Shown here in pieces: positions 1 through 8,478 of a stretch of DNA of 63,612 bases (position 1 is the stretch's first letter; each line of letters starts with the position of its first letter). The position numbers and the translations under genes are program-made. The notes beneath the pieces were generated by a model, which did no database searches, had not been told where the DNA came from, and was given only the letters and a program-made list of their open reading frames with translations. Origin of the DNA: Pseudoflavonifractor sp. An184. Its GTDB lineage: Bacteria; Bacillota; Clostridia; Oscillospirales; Oscillospiraceae. The stretch lies in the NCBI RefSeq assembly GCF_002160305.1, contig NZ_NFKI01000016.1:1-63612 (forward strand), read 5' to 3'.

Positions 1-165
1 TGCCTTGCAGAGCAAGGCGTTCAGCGAGCGCAGCGAGGACTTTTCCGCCGCGCAGCGGCGGGAAAGTAACGGCATTTTTTCAGGCTGTCGGAAAAGTCCT
101 TGGACTTTTCCGACAGCCTGAACAGCCGCCCGCAGGCGGCTGTTTTCGGATCTGCTTCAACTGGC
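1..165. repeat. Hairpin-rich intergenic repeat, copy 1
   Basis: Bases 1-81 are nearly identical to 24116-24196. They contain a palindrome around GCCTTGC and a CCCGCCGC/GCGGCGGG hairpin. They are followed by a long perfect inverted repeat at about 81-121 and a smaller hairpin at 121-145. The segment lies downstream of the MATE gene, which reads on the minus strand. It is cut by the window edge, so its left limit is unknown. No coding sense is seen. Confidence 0.7.
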
Positions 166-191
166 TCAGAAGCGGCAGTACAGGGCCGTCC

Positions 192-1556
192 TCACTGGTC
201 GGCCACCGCCTTGCGCATCCACCGGCCGCTCCTCACCCGGGACAGGGAGACCGCCGCGCCGATGGCCCAGCCGGCGGGGATGGACCACCAGATGGCGTTG
301 GCCCCCAGGGGGGTGAGGTAGGCCAGGGCGTAGGCGATGGCCACCCGGGAGAACAGGTTGGCCATGGAGCTGAAGGTGAAGGCCGCCATGTCGCCCGCCC
401 CCCGGAGCATCCCGTTGGGGACGAACAGCAGGCCCATGAGGATGTAGAACACCGACACCGTGTGCATATAGGCCAGACCGTAGCCCAGCGCCCCCGAGGT
501 GTCCCCCGGGTCCAGGAACAGCCCCAGCAGCTGGTTGCCGAACAGGAAGATCAGCACGGTGATGGTCAGGGAGAACACCACCACCATAAAGAGGGAGGCC
601 TTCAGCCCCTCCTTCACCCGCTCGTACTTGCCGGCCCCGATGTTCTGGGCGGTGTAGCTGGACATGGCGTTGGAGAAGTTCATGTTGGGCAGCATGGCCA
701 GCGTGTCGATTTTGGTGGCGGCGGTGTACCCGGCCACCAGCACCTTGCCGTAGGAGTTCACCAGCCCCTGCATCATCATCATGGACAGGGAGACCAGGGA
801 CTGCTGGAGCATGGAGGGCAGGCCGATCCGGGCGATGCGCTTCACCGCCAGCATGTGGAACAGTGGGATCTTCTCCCTCTGCCGCCCCGGCTCGCAGGGC
901 ATGCGCTTCAGCCGCCGGATGAGCACCAGCAGGGAGCACACCGCGCACATTCCCTGGGCGATGAGGGTGGCCCAGGCCACCCCGGCCACCCCCATGTGGA
1001 ACTGGATCACAAAGACCAGGTCCAGCACGATGTTGGTCAGGCTGGAGATCATCAGAAAGAGCAGAGGGGTGCGGCTGTCCCCCTGGGCGTTGTAAATGCC
1101 GTTGAGGGTGTTGTAGAGAAACAGGAACACCGCCCCGCCGAAGTAGATCTGCAAGTACAGACGGGAGTCGTCCATGATGTCCGGGTCGGTGCCCAGCAGC
1201 TGCAGCAGGGGACCGGCCAGCACGGTGCCCAGGGCCATGATGATGAGTCCCAGCACGCTCAGGGAGATGATGGCGGTGGAGATGGTGGACTTCATCTCAT
1301 GGATGCGCCCCGCCCCGAAGAGCTGGGAGACCACCACGTTGCTGCCCATGGACAGCCCCGAGGCCACCGCCACCGACAAAAACACAATGGGGAAAGAGGA
1401 GCCCACGGCCGCCACCGCGTCCTCCCCCACGAACTTCCCCACCACCATGGTGTCCACCATGTTGTACAGCTGCTGGAACAAGTTGCCCGCCACCATGGGC
1501 AGGGCAAAGAAAAACAGCAGCTTCAGGGGCCGCCCCTCCGTCAGATTTTGAACCAT
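192..1556 (-). CDS. MATE family efflux transporter
   Basis: A 454-residue polytopic membrane protein of usual MATE length with about 12 hydrophobic segments. The N-terminus has the family pattern ALPMVAGNLFQQLYNMVDT, and the second half repeats the fold. Such proteins export cationic drugs or metabolites using a Na+ or H+ gradient. The start is supported by a GAGAAAAGGAGAG ribosome site just before the ATG. It is divergent from the DnaD-like gene with a 217-bp gap. No adjacent regulator is seen, so the substrate cannot be assigned. Confidence 0.93.
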   Translation of the reverse strand: MVQNLTEGRPLKLLFFFALPMVAGNLFQQLYNMVDTMVVGKFVGEDAVAAVGSSFPIVFLSVAVASGLSMGSNVVVSQLFGAGRIHEMKSTISTAIISLSVLGLIIMALGTVLAGPLLQLLGTDPDIMDDSRLYLQIYFGGAVFLFLYNTLNGIYNAQGDSRTPLLFLMISSLTNIVLDLVFVIQFHMGVAGVAWATLIAQGMCAVCSLLVLIRRLKRMPCEPGRQREKIPLFHMLAVKRIARIGLPSMLQQSLVSLSMMMMQGLVNSYGKVLVAGYTAATKIDTLAMLPNMNFSNAMSSYTAQNIGAGKYERVKEGLKASLFMVVVFSLTITVLIFLFGNQLLGLFLDPGDTSGALGYGLAYMHTVSVFYILMGLLFVPNGMLRGAGDMAAFTFSSMANLFSRVAIAYALAYLTPLGANAIWWSIPAGWAIGAAVSLSRVRSGRWMRKAVADQ

Positions 1557-1773
1557 ATCCTCTCTCCTTTTCTCAGGTTCTCCGCCTCCGGCGGACCGGA
1601 GCCGTTTTTAGGGTAAGAGGTATTGTATACCGGAAGCGGGAAAAAGTCCATTCGGGGATCCGGAAAAAGGAGAAAATTTTTGCCCCAGGCCTCCGGTGCG
1701 GTTTCCTGTTTACTCCCGGCGGATTTTGCGGTAAAATGGGGGAGCATGCAGACACGGAGAGGAGGAGAAAGCC

Positions 1774-2730
1774 ATGGCACAGCTGCTGATCCCGGGGAGC
1801 ATTCTCGCTATGACCGACCAGGCGGCCGACCGCCTGATCAAGCTGGACAGCGGGGACGCGGCCCTGCTGTACCTGCACCTGCTACGCCGGGGGAGCCCGG
1901 AGGGGCTGCGCTGGCCGGAGGAGCGGAAGCGCGCCGCCCTGAAGCAGCTCCAGGACCAGGGGCTGGCCTCCCTCTCCCTCACCGCCGCTCCGGCGGAGCC
2001 GGAGGAGCCCCCGGAGGCTCCGCCCCCGGAGTACGCCCTGGAGGACATCAACGCCGCCCTGGGGGACCGGAGCTCCGCCTTCCCCGCCCTGGCCGACGAG
2101 GTGGAGCGGCGGCTGGGCAAGAAGCTCACCGCCAACGACCTGAAGGTGCTCTATACCTTATATGACCACCTGGCCCTGCCGGCCGAGGTCATCTGCCTGC
2201 TGGTGAACTGGTGCATCGAGGAGATGGAGCGCAAGTACGGGCCGGGAAGAAAGCCCTTCCTCTCCCAGATCCGCCGGGAGGGGTTTGTCTGGGCCCGGAA
2301 GGGCATCGACACGGTGGACGCGGCGGAGCAGTACCTCCAGAAGCTGGTCCGCCTGCGGGGCCGGGGGGCCCAGGTGCTCCGGCTGCTGGACATCCCGCCC
2401 CGGCCCCTGGTGGAGCGGGAGAAGAAGTACATCGCCGCCTGGGATGAGATGGGCTTTGACGACGAGGCCCTGCGGGCGGCCTATGAGCGGACCATTATGA
2501 AGAAGCAGTCCCTGGACTGGAGCTATATGAACGGCATTCTCCGCCGGTGGCACGAGAAGGGGCTCCACACTCTAGCGGCCATCCAGGCGGGGGACCGGGA
2601 CCCCAGGCCGGTCCAGGCCGCCCCCGTCACCTCCCAGAGCCAGGCGGCCGCCAGCCGGGAGGACCAGCGGGCCCGGGAGGACATGGAGCGCATCCGCCGC
2701 CTGATGGAACAGATGAAGCAGGAGGAGTGA
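1774..2730 (+). CDS. DnaD domain protein (primosome/replication loading)
   Basis: A 318-residue protein with an N-terminal winged-helix-like region (about 1-70), an acidic Pro/Glu-rich linker (about 75-100) and two DnaD-type helical modules (about 110-190 and 210-285). The second ends in the family signature YMNGILRRWHEKG, and the first has the variant FLSQIRREGFVWARKG. DnaD/DnaB proteins remodel DNA and help load the replicative helicase in Firmicutes. The ATG follows a GAGGAGGAG site. Only 4 bp separate it from the downstream DnaC-like ATPase, so the two are co-transcribed and probably act together. Whether this is the main DnaD or a paralogue cannot be told here. Confidence 0.88.
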   Translation: MAQLLIPGSILAMTDQAADRLIKLDSGDAALLYLHLLRRGSPEGLRWPEERKRAALKQLQDQGLASLSLTAAPAEPEEPPEAPPPEYALEDINAALGDRSSAFPALADEVERRLGKKLTANDLKVLYTLYDHLALPAEVICLLVNWCIEEMERKYGPGRKPFLSQIRREGFVWARKGIDTVDAAEQYLQKLVRLRGRGAQVLRLLDIPPRPLVEREKKYIAAWDEMGFDDEALRAAYERTIMKKQSLDWSYMNGILRRWHEKGLHTLAAIQAGDRDPRPVQAAPVTSQSQAAASREDQRAREDMERIRRLMEQMKQEE

Positions 2731-2734
2731 GCAG

Positions 2735-3733
2735 ATGGCATACGATCCCAACATCCTGCGCCGGGCCGCCGCCCGGCTGGAGGAGCAGAAACGCCAGCGG
2801 GAGGACCGGCGGGAGGAGCTCCGGCGGAAGGCCTACGCCAGGGAGCCCCGGCTGGCCCAGCTGGACCGGCAGCTCCAGCGGACCATGGCCGAGCTGGCCT
2901 CCGCCTCCCTGCGCCAGGGGGGGGACATGCGCCAGACCCTCCAGGCCGTCCGGGACAAGAATCTGGAGATCCAGCAGGAGCGGGCGGTGCTGCTGGGGGC
3001 CCTGGGCCTGCCCGAGGACGCCCTGGACGACAAGCCCGCCTGCCCCAAGTGCGGGGACACCGGCTGGCGGGGGGCCCAGATGTGCGAGTGTCTGAAAAAG
3101 CTGTGCGCCCAGGAGCAGATCCAGGAGCTGTCCAAGCTGCTGGATTTGGGGGAGCAGTCCTTCGACGCCTTCCGCCTGGACTATTACAGCGACCAGCTGT
3201 GGCCCGGCCGGGCCTCCTCCCCCAGGACCAACATGGACCTGGTGTACGAGGTGTGCCTGAACTACGCCCAGAAGTTCGGCCGCTTCCACTTTAAAAACCT
3301 GTTTCTCACCGGGGCTCCCGGCCTGGGCAAGACGTTCCTGTCCGCCTGCATTGCCCGCAGCGTGTCGGAGCAGGGGTTCTCTGTGGTGTACGACACGGCG
3401 GGGAACATCTTCGCCCAGTTTGAGAACCGGAAGTTCCAGCGGGACGCGGAGGGGGTGCAGACCGCCCGGGACGAGACCCGGCGGTACCTCAACTGCGACC
3501 TGCTGATCCTGGACGACCTGGGCAGCGAGCTCACCACCCAGTTCACCCAGTCCGCCCTGTACGAGCTCATCAACACCCGGCTGGTGAGCGACCGGCGGAC
3601 GGTGATCTCCTCCAACCTGACCCCTGAGGACGTGGTGCGCCGGTATACGCCCCAGATCTCCTCCCGCCTGCTGGGGGAGTTCTACATCCTCCACTTTTTC
3701 GGGGACGACATCCGGCTGCTCAAGCGGAAATAG
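2735..3733 (+). CDS. DnaC/DnaI-like (IstB-type) helicase-loader ATPase
   Basis: A 332-residue AAA+ protein. The basic coiled-coil N-terminus (about 1-90) is followed by a four-cysteine zinc-binding segment beginning CPKCGDTGW, then Walker A GAPGLGKT (about residue 193) and Walker B LLILDDLGSE. This order matches helicase loaders of the DnaI/DnaC class, which deliver DnaB-type helicase to DNA. It directly follows the DnaD-like gene. An IS21 IstB helper is unlikely because no transposase is adjacent. Confidence 0.88.
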   Translation: MAYDPNILRRAAARLEEQKRQREDRREELRRKAYAREPRLAQLDRQLQRTMAELASASLRQGGDMRQTLQAVRDKNLEIQQERAVLLGALGLPEDALDDKPACPKCGDTGWRGAQMCECLKKLCAQEQIQELSKLLDLGEQSFDAFRLDYYSDQLWPGRASSPRTNMDLVYEVCLNYAQKFGRFHFKNLFLTGAPGLGKTFLSACIARSVSEQGFSVVYDTAGNIFAQFENRKFQRDAEGVQTARDETRRYLNCDLLILDDLGSELTTQFTQSALYELINTRLVSDRRTVISSNLTPEDVVRRYTPQISSRLLGEFYILHFFGDDIRLLKRK

Positions 3734-3807
3734 GCAGGTTGCTTTTCCCACTGGGTTGGGGTATGATACAAGTTGTGAAAGCGAGACCGCAAGGGAGGTT
3801 TTTCAAG

Positions 3808-5730
3808 ATGCGGGACGGATTTGTAAAGGTAGCGGCCGGCACCCCCAAGATCCGGGTGGCCGACTGCCGCTATAACGCGGAACAGATATTTACCCTCATG
3901 CGGGAGGCGGACAAGCAGGGGGTGCGGGTGCTGTGCCTGCCCGAGCTGTGCCTCACCGGCTACACCTGCGGGGACCTGTTTCTCCAGGACACCCTGCTCC
4001 GGGGGGCCGAGGAGGGCCTGAAGACCATTCTGGAGGCCACCCGGAACCTGGATATGGTGGCCGCCTTGGGCCTGCCGGTGCGGGCCAACAACAAGCTCTA
4101 CAACTGCGCCGCCGTCATCCACAAGGGACAGATTCTGGGCCTGGTGCCCAAGACCCACATCCCCAACTACGGGGAGTTCTATGAGAGACGGTGGTTCGCC
4201 TCCGCCGCGGACAGCAGCTTCCTCGACTGCACCATGGAATTCGCGGGCCAGGAGGTCGTGGGGCTTTCCCCCTACCAGATCTTCAGCTGCAACATGCCCA
4301 ATCTGGTCCTTGGGGTGGAGATCTGTGAGGATCTTTGGGTCGCCGATCCCCCTTCCACACGCCTATGCGCCCAGGGGGCCACGCTGATTCTGAATTTGTC
4401 CGCCAGCGACGAGGTGGTGGGCAAGGCCGACTACCGGCGGCAGCTGGTGACGGGCCAGTCCGCCCGGCTGGCGTGCGGCTATGTGTACGCCGACGCGGGG
4501 GAGGGGGAGTCCTCCACCGACCTGGTGTTCGGCGGCCACAACCTGATTGCCGAAAACGGCTCCCTGCTGGCGGAGCGGCGGTTTGCCACCGGCCTCACCG
4601 TCAGCGAGATCGATGTGGACCGGCTGGCTTATGAGCGCCGGCGCATGACCACCTTCCCCGCCGGGGGAGAGTATGCCTACTCCAACTATTTCGAGCTGGA
4701 GCTGGGCAAGACCAAGCTCACCCGGTATGTTTCCCCCAACCCCTTCGTGCCTGAGGACGCGGGGGACCGGGCGGAGCGGTGCAACGAGATTCTGAAAATC
4801 GCCGCCCTGGGCCTGACCAAGCGCCTGGAGCACACCCGGGCCAAGACCGCCGTGGTGGGCCTGTCCGGCGGCCTGGACTCCACCCTGGCCATTCTCATCA
4901 CCGCCGTGGCCATGAAGCTGCTGGACCGGCCGGCCAGCGACATCATCGCAGTGACCATGCCCTGCTTCGGCACCACCGACCGCACCCGGGACAACGCCAT
5001 GGAGCTGGCCGAGCGCCTGGGGGCCACCCTGAAGCGCATCGACATCGGCGAGGCGGTGAAGGTCCACTTCAAGGACATCGGCCAGTCCATGGAGGACCAC
5101 TCCGTCACCTTTGAGAACGGCCAGGCCCGGGAGCGCACCCAGGTGCTCATGGACATCGCCAACCAGACGGGCGGCATGGTCATCGGCACCGGCGACCTGT
5201 CCGAGCTGGCCCTGGGCTGGGCCACCTACAACGGCGACCACATGTCCATGTATGCGGTGAACGCCGGCATCCCCAAGACCCTGGTGCGCCACCTGGTGTC
5301 CTTCGTCTCCGACGACAAGGGCAGCGAGGACCCCAGGCTGTCCGCCGTGCTGGACGACATTCTGGATACCCCCGTCTCCCCCGAGCTGCTGCCCGCCGTG
5401 GGGGGCAAGATCAGCCAGAGGACCGAGGACCTGGTGGGGCCCTATGAGCTCCACGACTTCTTCCTGTACTACGCCATCCGGTGGGGCTTTTCGCCCAAGA
5501 AGGTGTTCCGCCTGGCGGAGTACGCCCTGGGGGACCGGTACGACCGGGACACCATGCTCAAGTGGCTGAACAACTTCTACCGCCGGTTCTTTACCCAGCA
5601 GTTCAAGCGCTCCTGCCTGCCCGACGGCCCCAAGGTGGGCTCCGTCACCCTGTCCCCCCGGGGCGACTGGCGGATGCCGTCCGACGCGGTGGCGGCACTG
5701 TGGATGGCAGAGCTGGAAGAATTGCAGTAG
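3808..5730 (+). CDS. nadE: Glutamine-dependent NAD(+) synthetase
   Basis: A 640-residue two-domain enzyme that makes NAD from deamido-NAD, ATP and glutamine in the cytosol. The N-terminal nitrilase-type amidotransferase domain shows the Glu (LCLPELCLTG), Lys (VPKTHIPNYG) and Cys (GVEICEDLW) triad. The C-terminal synthetase domain has the P-loop GLSGGLDSTLAI. I chose the ATG at 3808 because GGGAGG lies 8-9 bp upstream; the open frame extends to 3739 but has no good site there. The last 70 bp are duplicated at 5884-5953, which suggests past recombination at the 3' end. Confidence 0.95.
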   Translation: MRDGFVKVAAGTPKIRVADCRYNAEQIFTLMREADKQGVRVLCLPELCLTGYTCGDLFLQDTLLRGAEEGLKTILEATRNLDMVAALGLPVRANNKLYNCAAVIHKGQILGLVPKTHIPNYGEFYERRWFASAADSSFLDCTMEFAGQEVVGLSPYQIFSCNMPNLVLGVEICEDLWVADPPSTRLCAQGATLILNLSASDEVVGKADYRRQLVTGQSARLACGYVYADAGEGESSTDLVFGGHNLIAENGSLLAERRFATGLTVSEIDVDRLAYERRRMTTFPAGGEYAYSNYFELELGKTKLTRYVSPNPFVPEDAGDRAERCNEILKIAALGLTKRLEHTRAKTAVVGLSGGLDSTLAILITAVAMKLLDRPASDIIAVTMPCFGTTDRTRDNAMELAERLGATLKRIDIGEAVKVHFKDIGQSMEDHSVTFENGQARERTQVLMDIANQTGGMVIGTGDLSELALGWATYNGDHMSMYAVNAGIPKTLVRHLVSFVSDDKGSEDPRLSAVLDDILDTPVSPELLPAVGGKISQRTEDLVGPYELHDFFLYYAIRWGFSPKKVFRLAEYALGDRYDRDTMLKWLNNFYRRFFTQQFKRSCLPDGPKVGSVTLSPRGDWRMPSDAVAALWMAELEELQ

Positions 5731-5953
5731 CCTTTCCCCAGTCGCCCCGGCCCGCGAAGCGGGCCCGCGCCGAAGGCGCGTCCAAGCGTTTTCGCCATGG
5801 GCGAAAACCTTGCCGCAGGGCGGATTCACTCCGCCCGAGGATTTCAAATATCCGGGTCCCCACGGAACGCGGAGCGTTTCGTGGGGCGACTGGCGGATGC
5901 CGTCCGACGCGGTGACGGCACTGTGGATGGAGGAACTGGAAAGTTTGCATTAA
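5661..5953 (+). repeat. Direct duplication of the nadE 3' end flanking a hairpin element
   Basis: The last 70 bp of nadE (5661-5730) recur at 5884-5953 with about ten differences. In the same relative frame the second copy still encodes the tail GDWRMPSDAVTALWMEELE and ends in its own TAA. The 153 bp between hold several short hairpins (around GGGCCCGC, GCGCC, GTTTTCGCC and GGGCGGA) of the intergenic repeat family. The second copy has no start and no body, so it is a remnant of a nadE end. Confidence 0.85.
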
Positions 5954-6799
5954 CGGAGAGCGTTTCGCCGCTCCGGCGGCGAGTTTCTTTCTGGATACCC
6001 AGAAAGAAACCAAAGAGGCACCAGGGGGCAGGCTCAGATGAGCGCTCCGCGCTCATATTCGCCCGTCCCTATCCCCTCTGGCCTTCGGCCATCTCCCCTT
6101 GATAAGGGGAGTCGGCCCCTGGACCCCCGTTTTACGGGGGCCGCCAATTAGGCAAACTAACCCGTCGTCGCAAAGGCGCGGGCGGACAGGGGATTGGTTT
6201 CCGGTCTATTACCGCTGCCGCTGAGTTCTCGGTAACCTTTGGGTTGTGGTTCTATCGGTTGGGAGCGCGCCTTTGGGGCCGGTGGGGCTCAAGTGCCGCG
6301 GCGGGGGACGGCGAAGACGGAGGCATGTTCGGATTCCGGTAGGGGCGAATTCCCGTTGTGGCGGGCGGCCACATGGGGCCGCCCCTACGGCAGAAATCAT
6401 ACCGGGAACGTTGGTTCGGCAAAGCCAGGCGCACTCCTTTAACCGCACCAGTTCTAATTTTTGCAAACCCAGGGCCCAGTGGCCCGGCGGGAATTTAGAG
6501 CGTTACTCAGATTTTTGCGCGCCGGAAATGCCGCACAACCTATCAGGAGGGCGTCCTCCGTAACGGGGTCCGGGGCCGACTCCCCCTGTCAGGGGGAGAT
6601 GTCGAGCGTAGCGAGACAGAGGGGGTAGGGTGGCGGCCTATGGACCTAGGCGGAACAGAGTGGAGCCGTAGTCCATCGGACGCGTCCCCGGGGGCGTTTT
6701 GGTTCCTTTGCCGCCATGGGCAAAGGAACTCGCCGCCCGCAGGCGGCGAAATCCTCCTATCTGAAAACAGCAAATACGAAACCTGGGTATTCTTACCCC
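5954..6799. other. Long gene-free stretch with repeats
   Basis: No convincing gene. It holds a CTTTCTGG/CCAGAAAG hairpin near 5988-6010, a GTAGGGGCG...CGCCCCTAC inverted pair near 6341-6390, and a repeat at 6400-6770 that is clearly related to 10075-10382. Short open frames here are non-conserved and repeat-derived. Confidence 0.6.
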
Positions 6800-7432
6800 A
6801 TGAAAAAGGATGTCATACCATTGAATCTCTATTTCGATCTGTTTCTGACCTTTGCCAAGGTGGGCGTGTGCACCTTCGGCGGAGGATATGCCATGCTCCC
6901 CATCCTCCAGCGGGAGGTGGTGGAGAAGAAGGGCTGGGCCACCGAGGAGGAGCTCACCGACTACTTTGCCATCGGCCAGTGCACCCCCGGCGTCATCGCC
7001 GTCAACACCGCCACCTTCATCGGGCAGAAACACCGGGGCAACCTGGGGGGGACTATTGCCACCCTGGGGGTGGTGTTCCCCAGCCTGGTAATTATCACCA
7101 TCATCGCCGCCTTTCTCACCAACTTTGCGGAGATCCCGGTGGTCCAGCACGCCCTGGCCGGCATCAACGCCGCCGTGGTGGCCATGATCGCGGTGAGCGT
7201 CCTCAAGCTGGGCAAGAGCACCGTGAAGGACGCCCCGTCCGTGTGCATTTTCCTGGCGGTGCTGGTTCTGTCCGAGCTGGGCGGGCTGCTGGGAGTGGAT
7301 GCCGCTACCCCCCTGGGTCAGGCGCTGGACCTCCTGTCCTCCCCGGCTGTGCTGGTGGTGCTGGCCGGCATCACAGGGCTGCTGCTGGCCCGCCTCTCCG
7401 GAAAACAGAAGAGAGGGGGTGAGGAGAAGTGA
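6800..7432 (+). CDS. Chromate transporter family protein, N-terminal-type half
   Basis: About 210 residues with six hydrophobic segments and the ChrA half-domain motifs FAKVGVCTFGGGYAMLP and AIGQCTPGVIAVNTATFIG. The family moves chromate or sulfate-like anions; in anaerobic Firmicutes the half-size pairs are often of unknown substrate. The ATG at 6800 lacks a clear ribosome site; a TTG at 6821, preceded by AAAAAGGA, would give the usual family N-terminus and may be the true start. It overlaps the second half-protein by 4 bp, so the two probably form a heterodimer. Confidence 0.87.
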   Translation: MKKDVIPLNLYFDLFLTFAKVGVCTFGGGYAMLPILQREVVEKKGWATEEELTDYFAIGQCTPGVIAVNTATFIGQKHRGNLGGTIATLGVVFPSLVIITIIAAFLTNFAEIPVVQHALAGINAAVVAMIAVSVLKLGKSTVKDAPSVCIFLAVLVLSELGGLLGVDAATPLGQALDLLSSPAVLVVLAGITGLLLARLSGKQKRGGEEK

Positions 7433-8022
7433 TCTTCCTGCGCCTGTTTTTTGAGTTTTTCAAAACCGGACTGTTCTCCATCGGCGGAGGCCTGGCCACC
7501 ATCCCCTTCCTCCAGGACATGGGAGAGGCCACCGGCTGGTTTACCAACCAGGAGCTGACCACCATGATCGCCGTGTCCGAGTCCACCCCCGGCCCCATGG
7601 GGGTGAATATGGCCACCTATGTGGGCTACCACATGGGCTGCAACACGGTGCTGGGACCCGCCGGAGGGATCCTCGGGGCGGTGATTGCCACCCTGGGCCT
7701 GGTGGCCCCCTCCATCATCGTCATTCTCATCATCGCCCGCTTCCTCCAGAAGTTCCGCCACAGCAGGACGGTGGAGGCCGCCTTCCAGGGGCTGCGTCCC
7801 GCCTCCACCGCGCTGATCGTGGTGGCCGGACTGAGCGTGGCCTTCTCCGTCTTCTTCGGGCTGCCCAGCGTGTCCTTCACCGGCATCACTGGCGTGGAGT
7901 GGAAGGCCGTAGTTCTGGCCGCGGCGGTGTTCGCGGCCATGAAGTGGTCGCCCCTGAAGAAGCTCCACCCCATCTGTTTCATCCTGTCCGCCGCCGTCAT
8001 CGGCGTGGTCTTCCAGTTTTAA
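7429..8022 (+). CDS. Chromate transporter family protein, C-terminal-type half
   Basis: A 197-residue membrane protein starting at a GTG that overlaps the stop of the preceding gene (GTGA). It carries the second ChrA half-domain pattern KTGLFSIGGGLATIPFLQ followed by STPGPMGVNMATYVG. Together with 6800-7432 it makes a split ChrA-like carrier. Sequence alone does not settle the substrate; chromate resistance is the named family function, not a demonstrated one here. Confidence 0.88.
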   Translation: MIFLRLFFEFFKTGLFSIGGGLATIPFLQDMGEATGWFTNQELTTMIAVSESTPGPMGVNMATYVGYHMGCNTVLGPAGGILGAVIATLGLVAPSIIVILIIARFLQKFRHSRTVEAAFQGLRPASTALIVVAGLSVAFSVFFGLPSVSFTGITGVEWKAVVLAAAVFAAMKWSPLKKLHPICFILSAAVIGVVFQF

Positions 8023-8118
8023 GGGGAGCGGGAGAAAACCCGATCCCTTCCCATGAAACTCCAGCCCGGGCGGGCCGCGAAAGAGGCGGTCCGCCCGGAT
8101 TCTTTTCATAGATTTTTC

Positions 8119-8148
8119 TTGAATTGCCCGCCGGGGCTGTGCTATACT
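8119..8148 (+). promoter_or_regulatory. Sigma-A-type promoter of the mgtE leader
   Basis: TTGAAT (8119-8124) and TATACT (8143-8148) are separated by 18 bp. Transcription would begin near 8155, giving a leader of about 325 nt before mgtE. Confidence 0.6.
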
Positions 8149-8154
8149 AACACC

Positions 8155-8478
8155 GTGAAAGTCCGCGCTTCTTCCCGCCCCGGCGGGAGGGAGAAATATG
8201 GCGCAGAAAGGATGTGGAGCCTCCATGGAAGGCCGAAGTCGCCATCGGGAGCAAAAAGATTGCTGTCACGAACGGAACGCGGCGGAGCCGAGTCCAGAGG
8301 CTCCTGCTCCCGCCGCCTGACGACCCACCAGGGGAGCGGCCTGGCCGGAGCGGTCCGGCCCCGGTCCCGTGGTGCGCTTTTCCCGTTTGTAACAGCCACA
8401 GGCGCGAGGCGCCCTGTGGTTTTTTTGTGTCCCGCTTTCACCCAACCGTTCAGATCAATTTGAAAAGGGGAGAGCCTG
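8155..8478 (+). promoter_or_regulatory. Structured 5' leader of mgtE, candidate riboswitch/attenuator
   Basis: The leader contains many strong complementary segments, for example around 8180-8200 and 8330-8370, and closes with an intrinsic terminator at 8395-8426 roughly 50 nt before the mgtE start. A terminator between a promoter and a metal transporter gene suggests regulated read-through. I do not see the conserved M-box (ykoK) start motif or the yybP-ykoY core, so its class is unknown. Confidence 0.45.
8395..8426 (+). terminator. Intrinsic terminator in the mgtE leader
   Basis: CCACAGG-CGC and GCG-CCCTGTGG arms around a GAG loop, followed directly by seven T residues. Its position inside the leader fits attenuation rather than end of the upstream operon. 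Confidence 0.75.

Noticed and set aside
3739-3807. Upstream start for nadE at 3739
   Set aside because: No ribosome site, and the 23 extra residues do not belong to the nitrilase domain; the ATG at 3808 has GGGAGG in place.
8155-8478. M-box or yybP-ykoY riboswitch before mgtE
   Set aside because: The conserved motifs of either class could not be found, so only an unclassified leader is reported.
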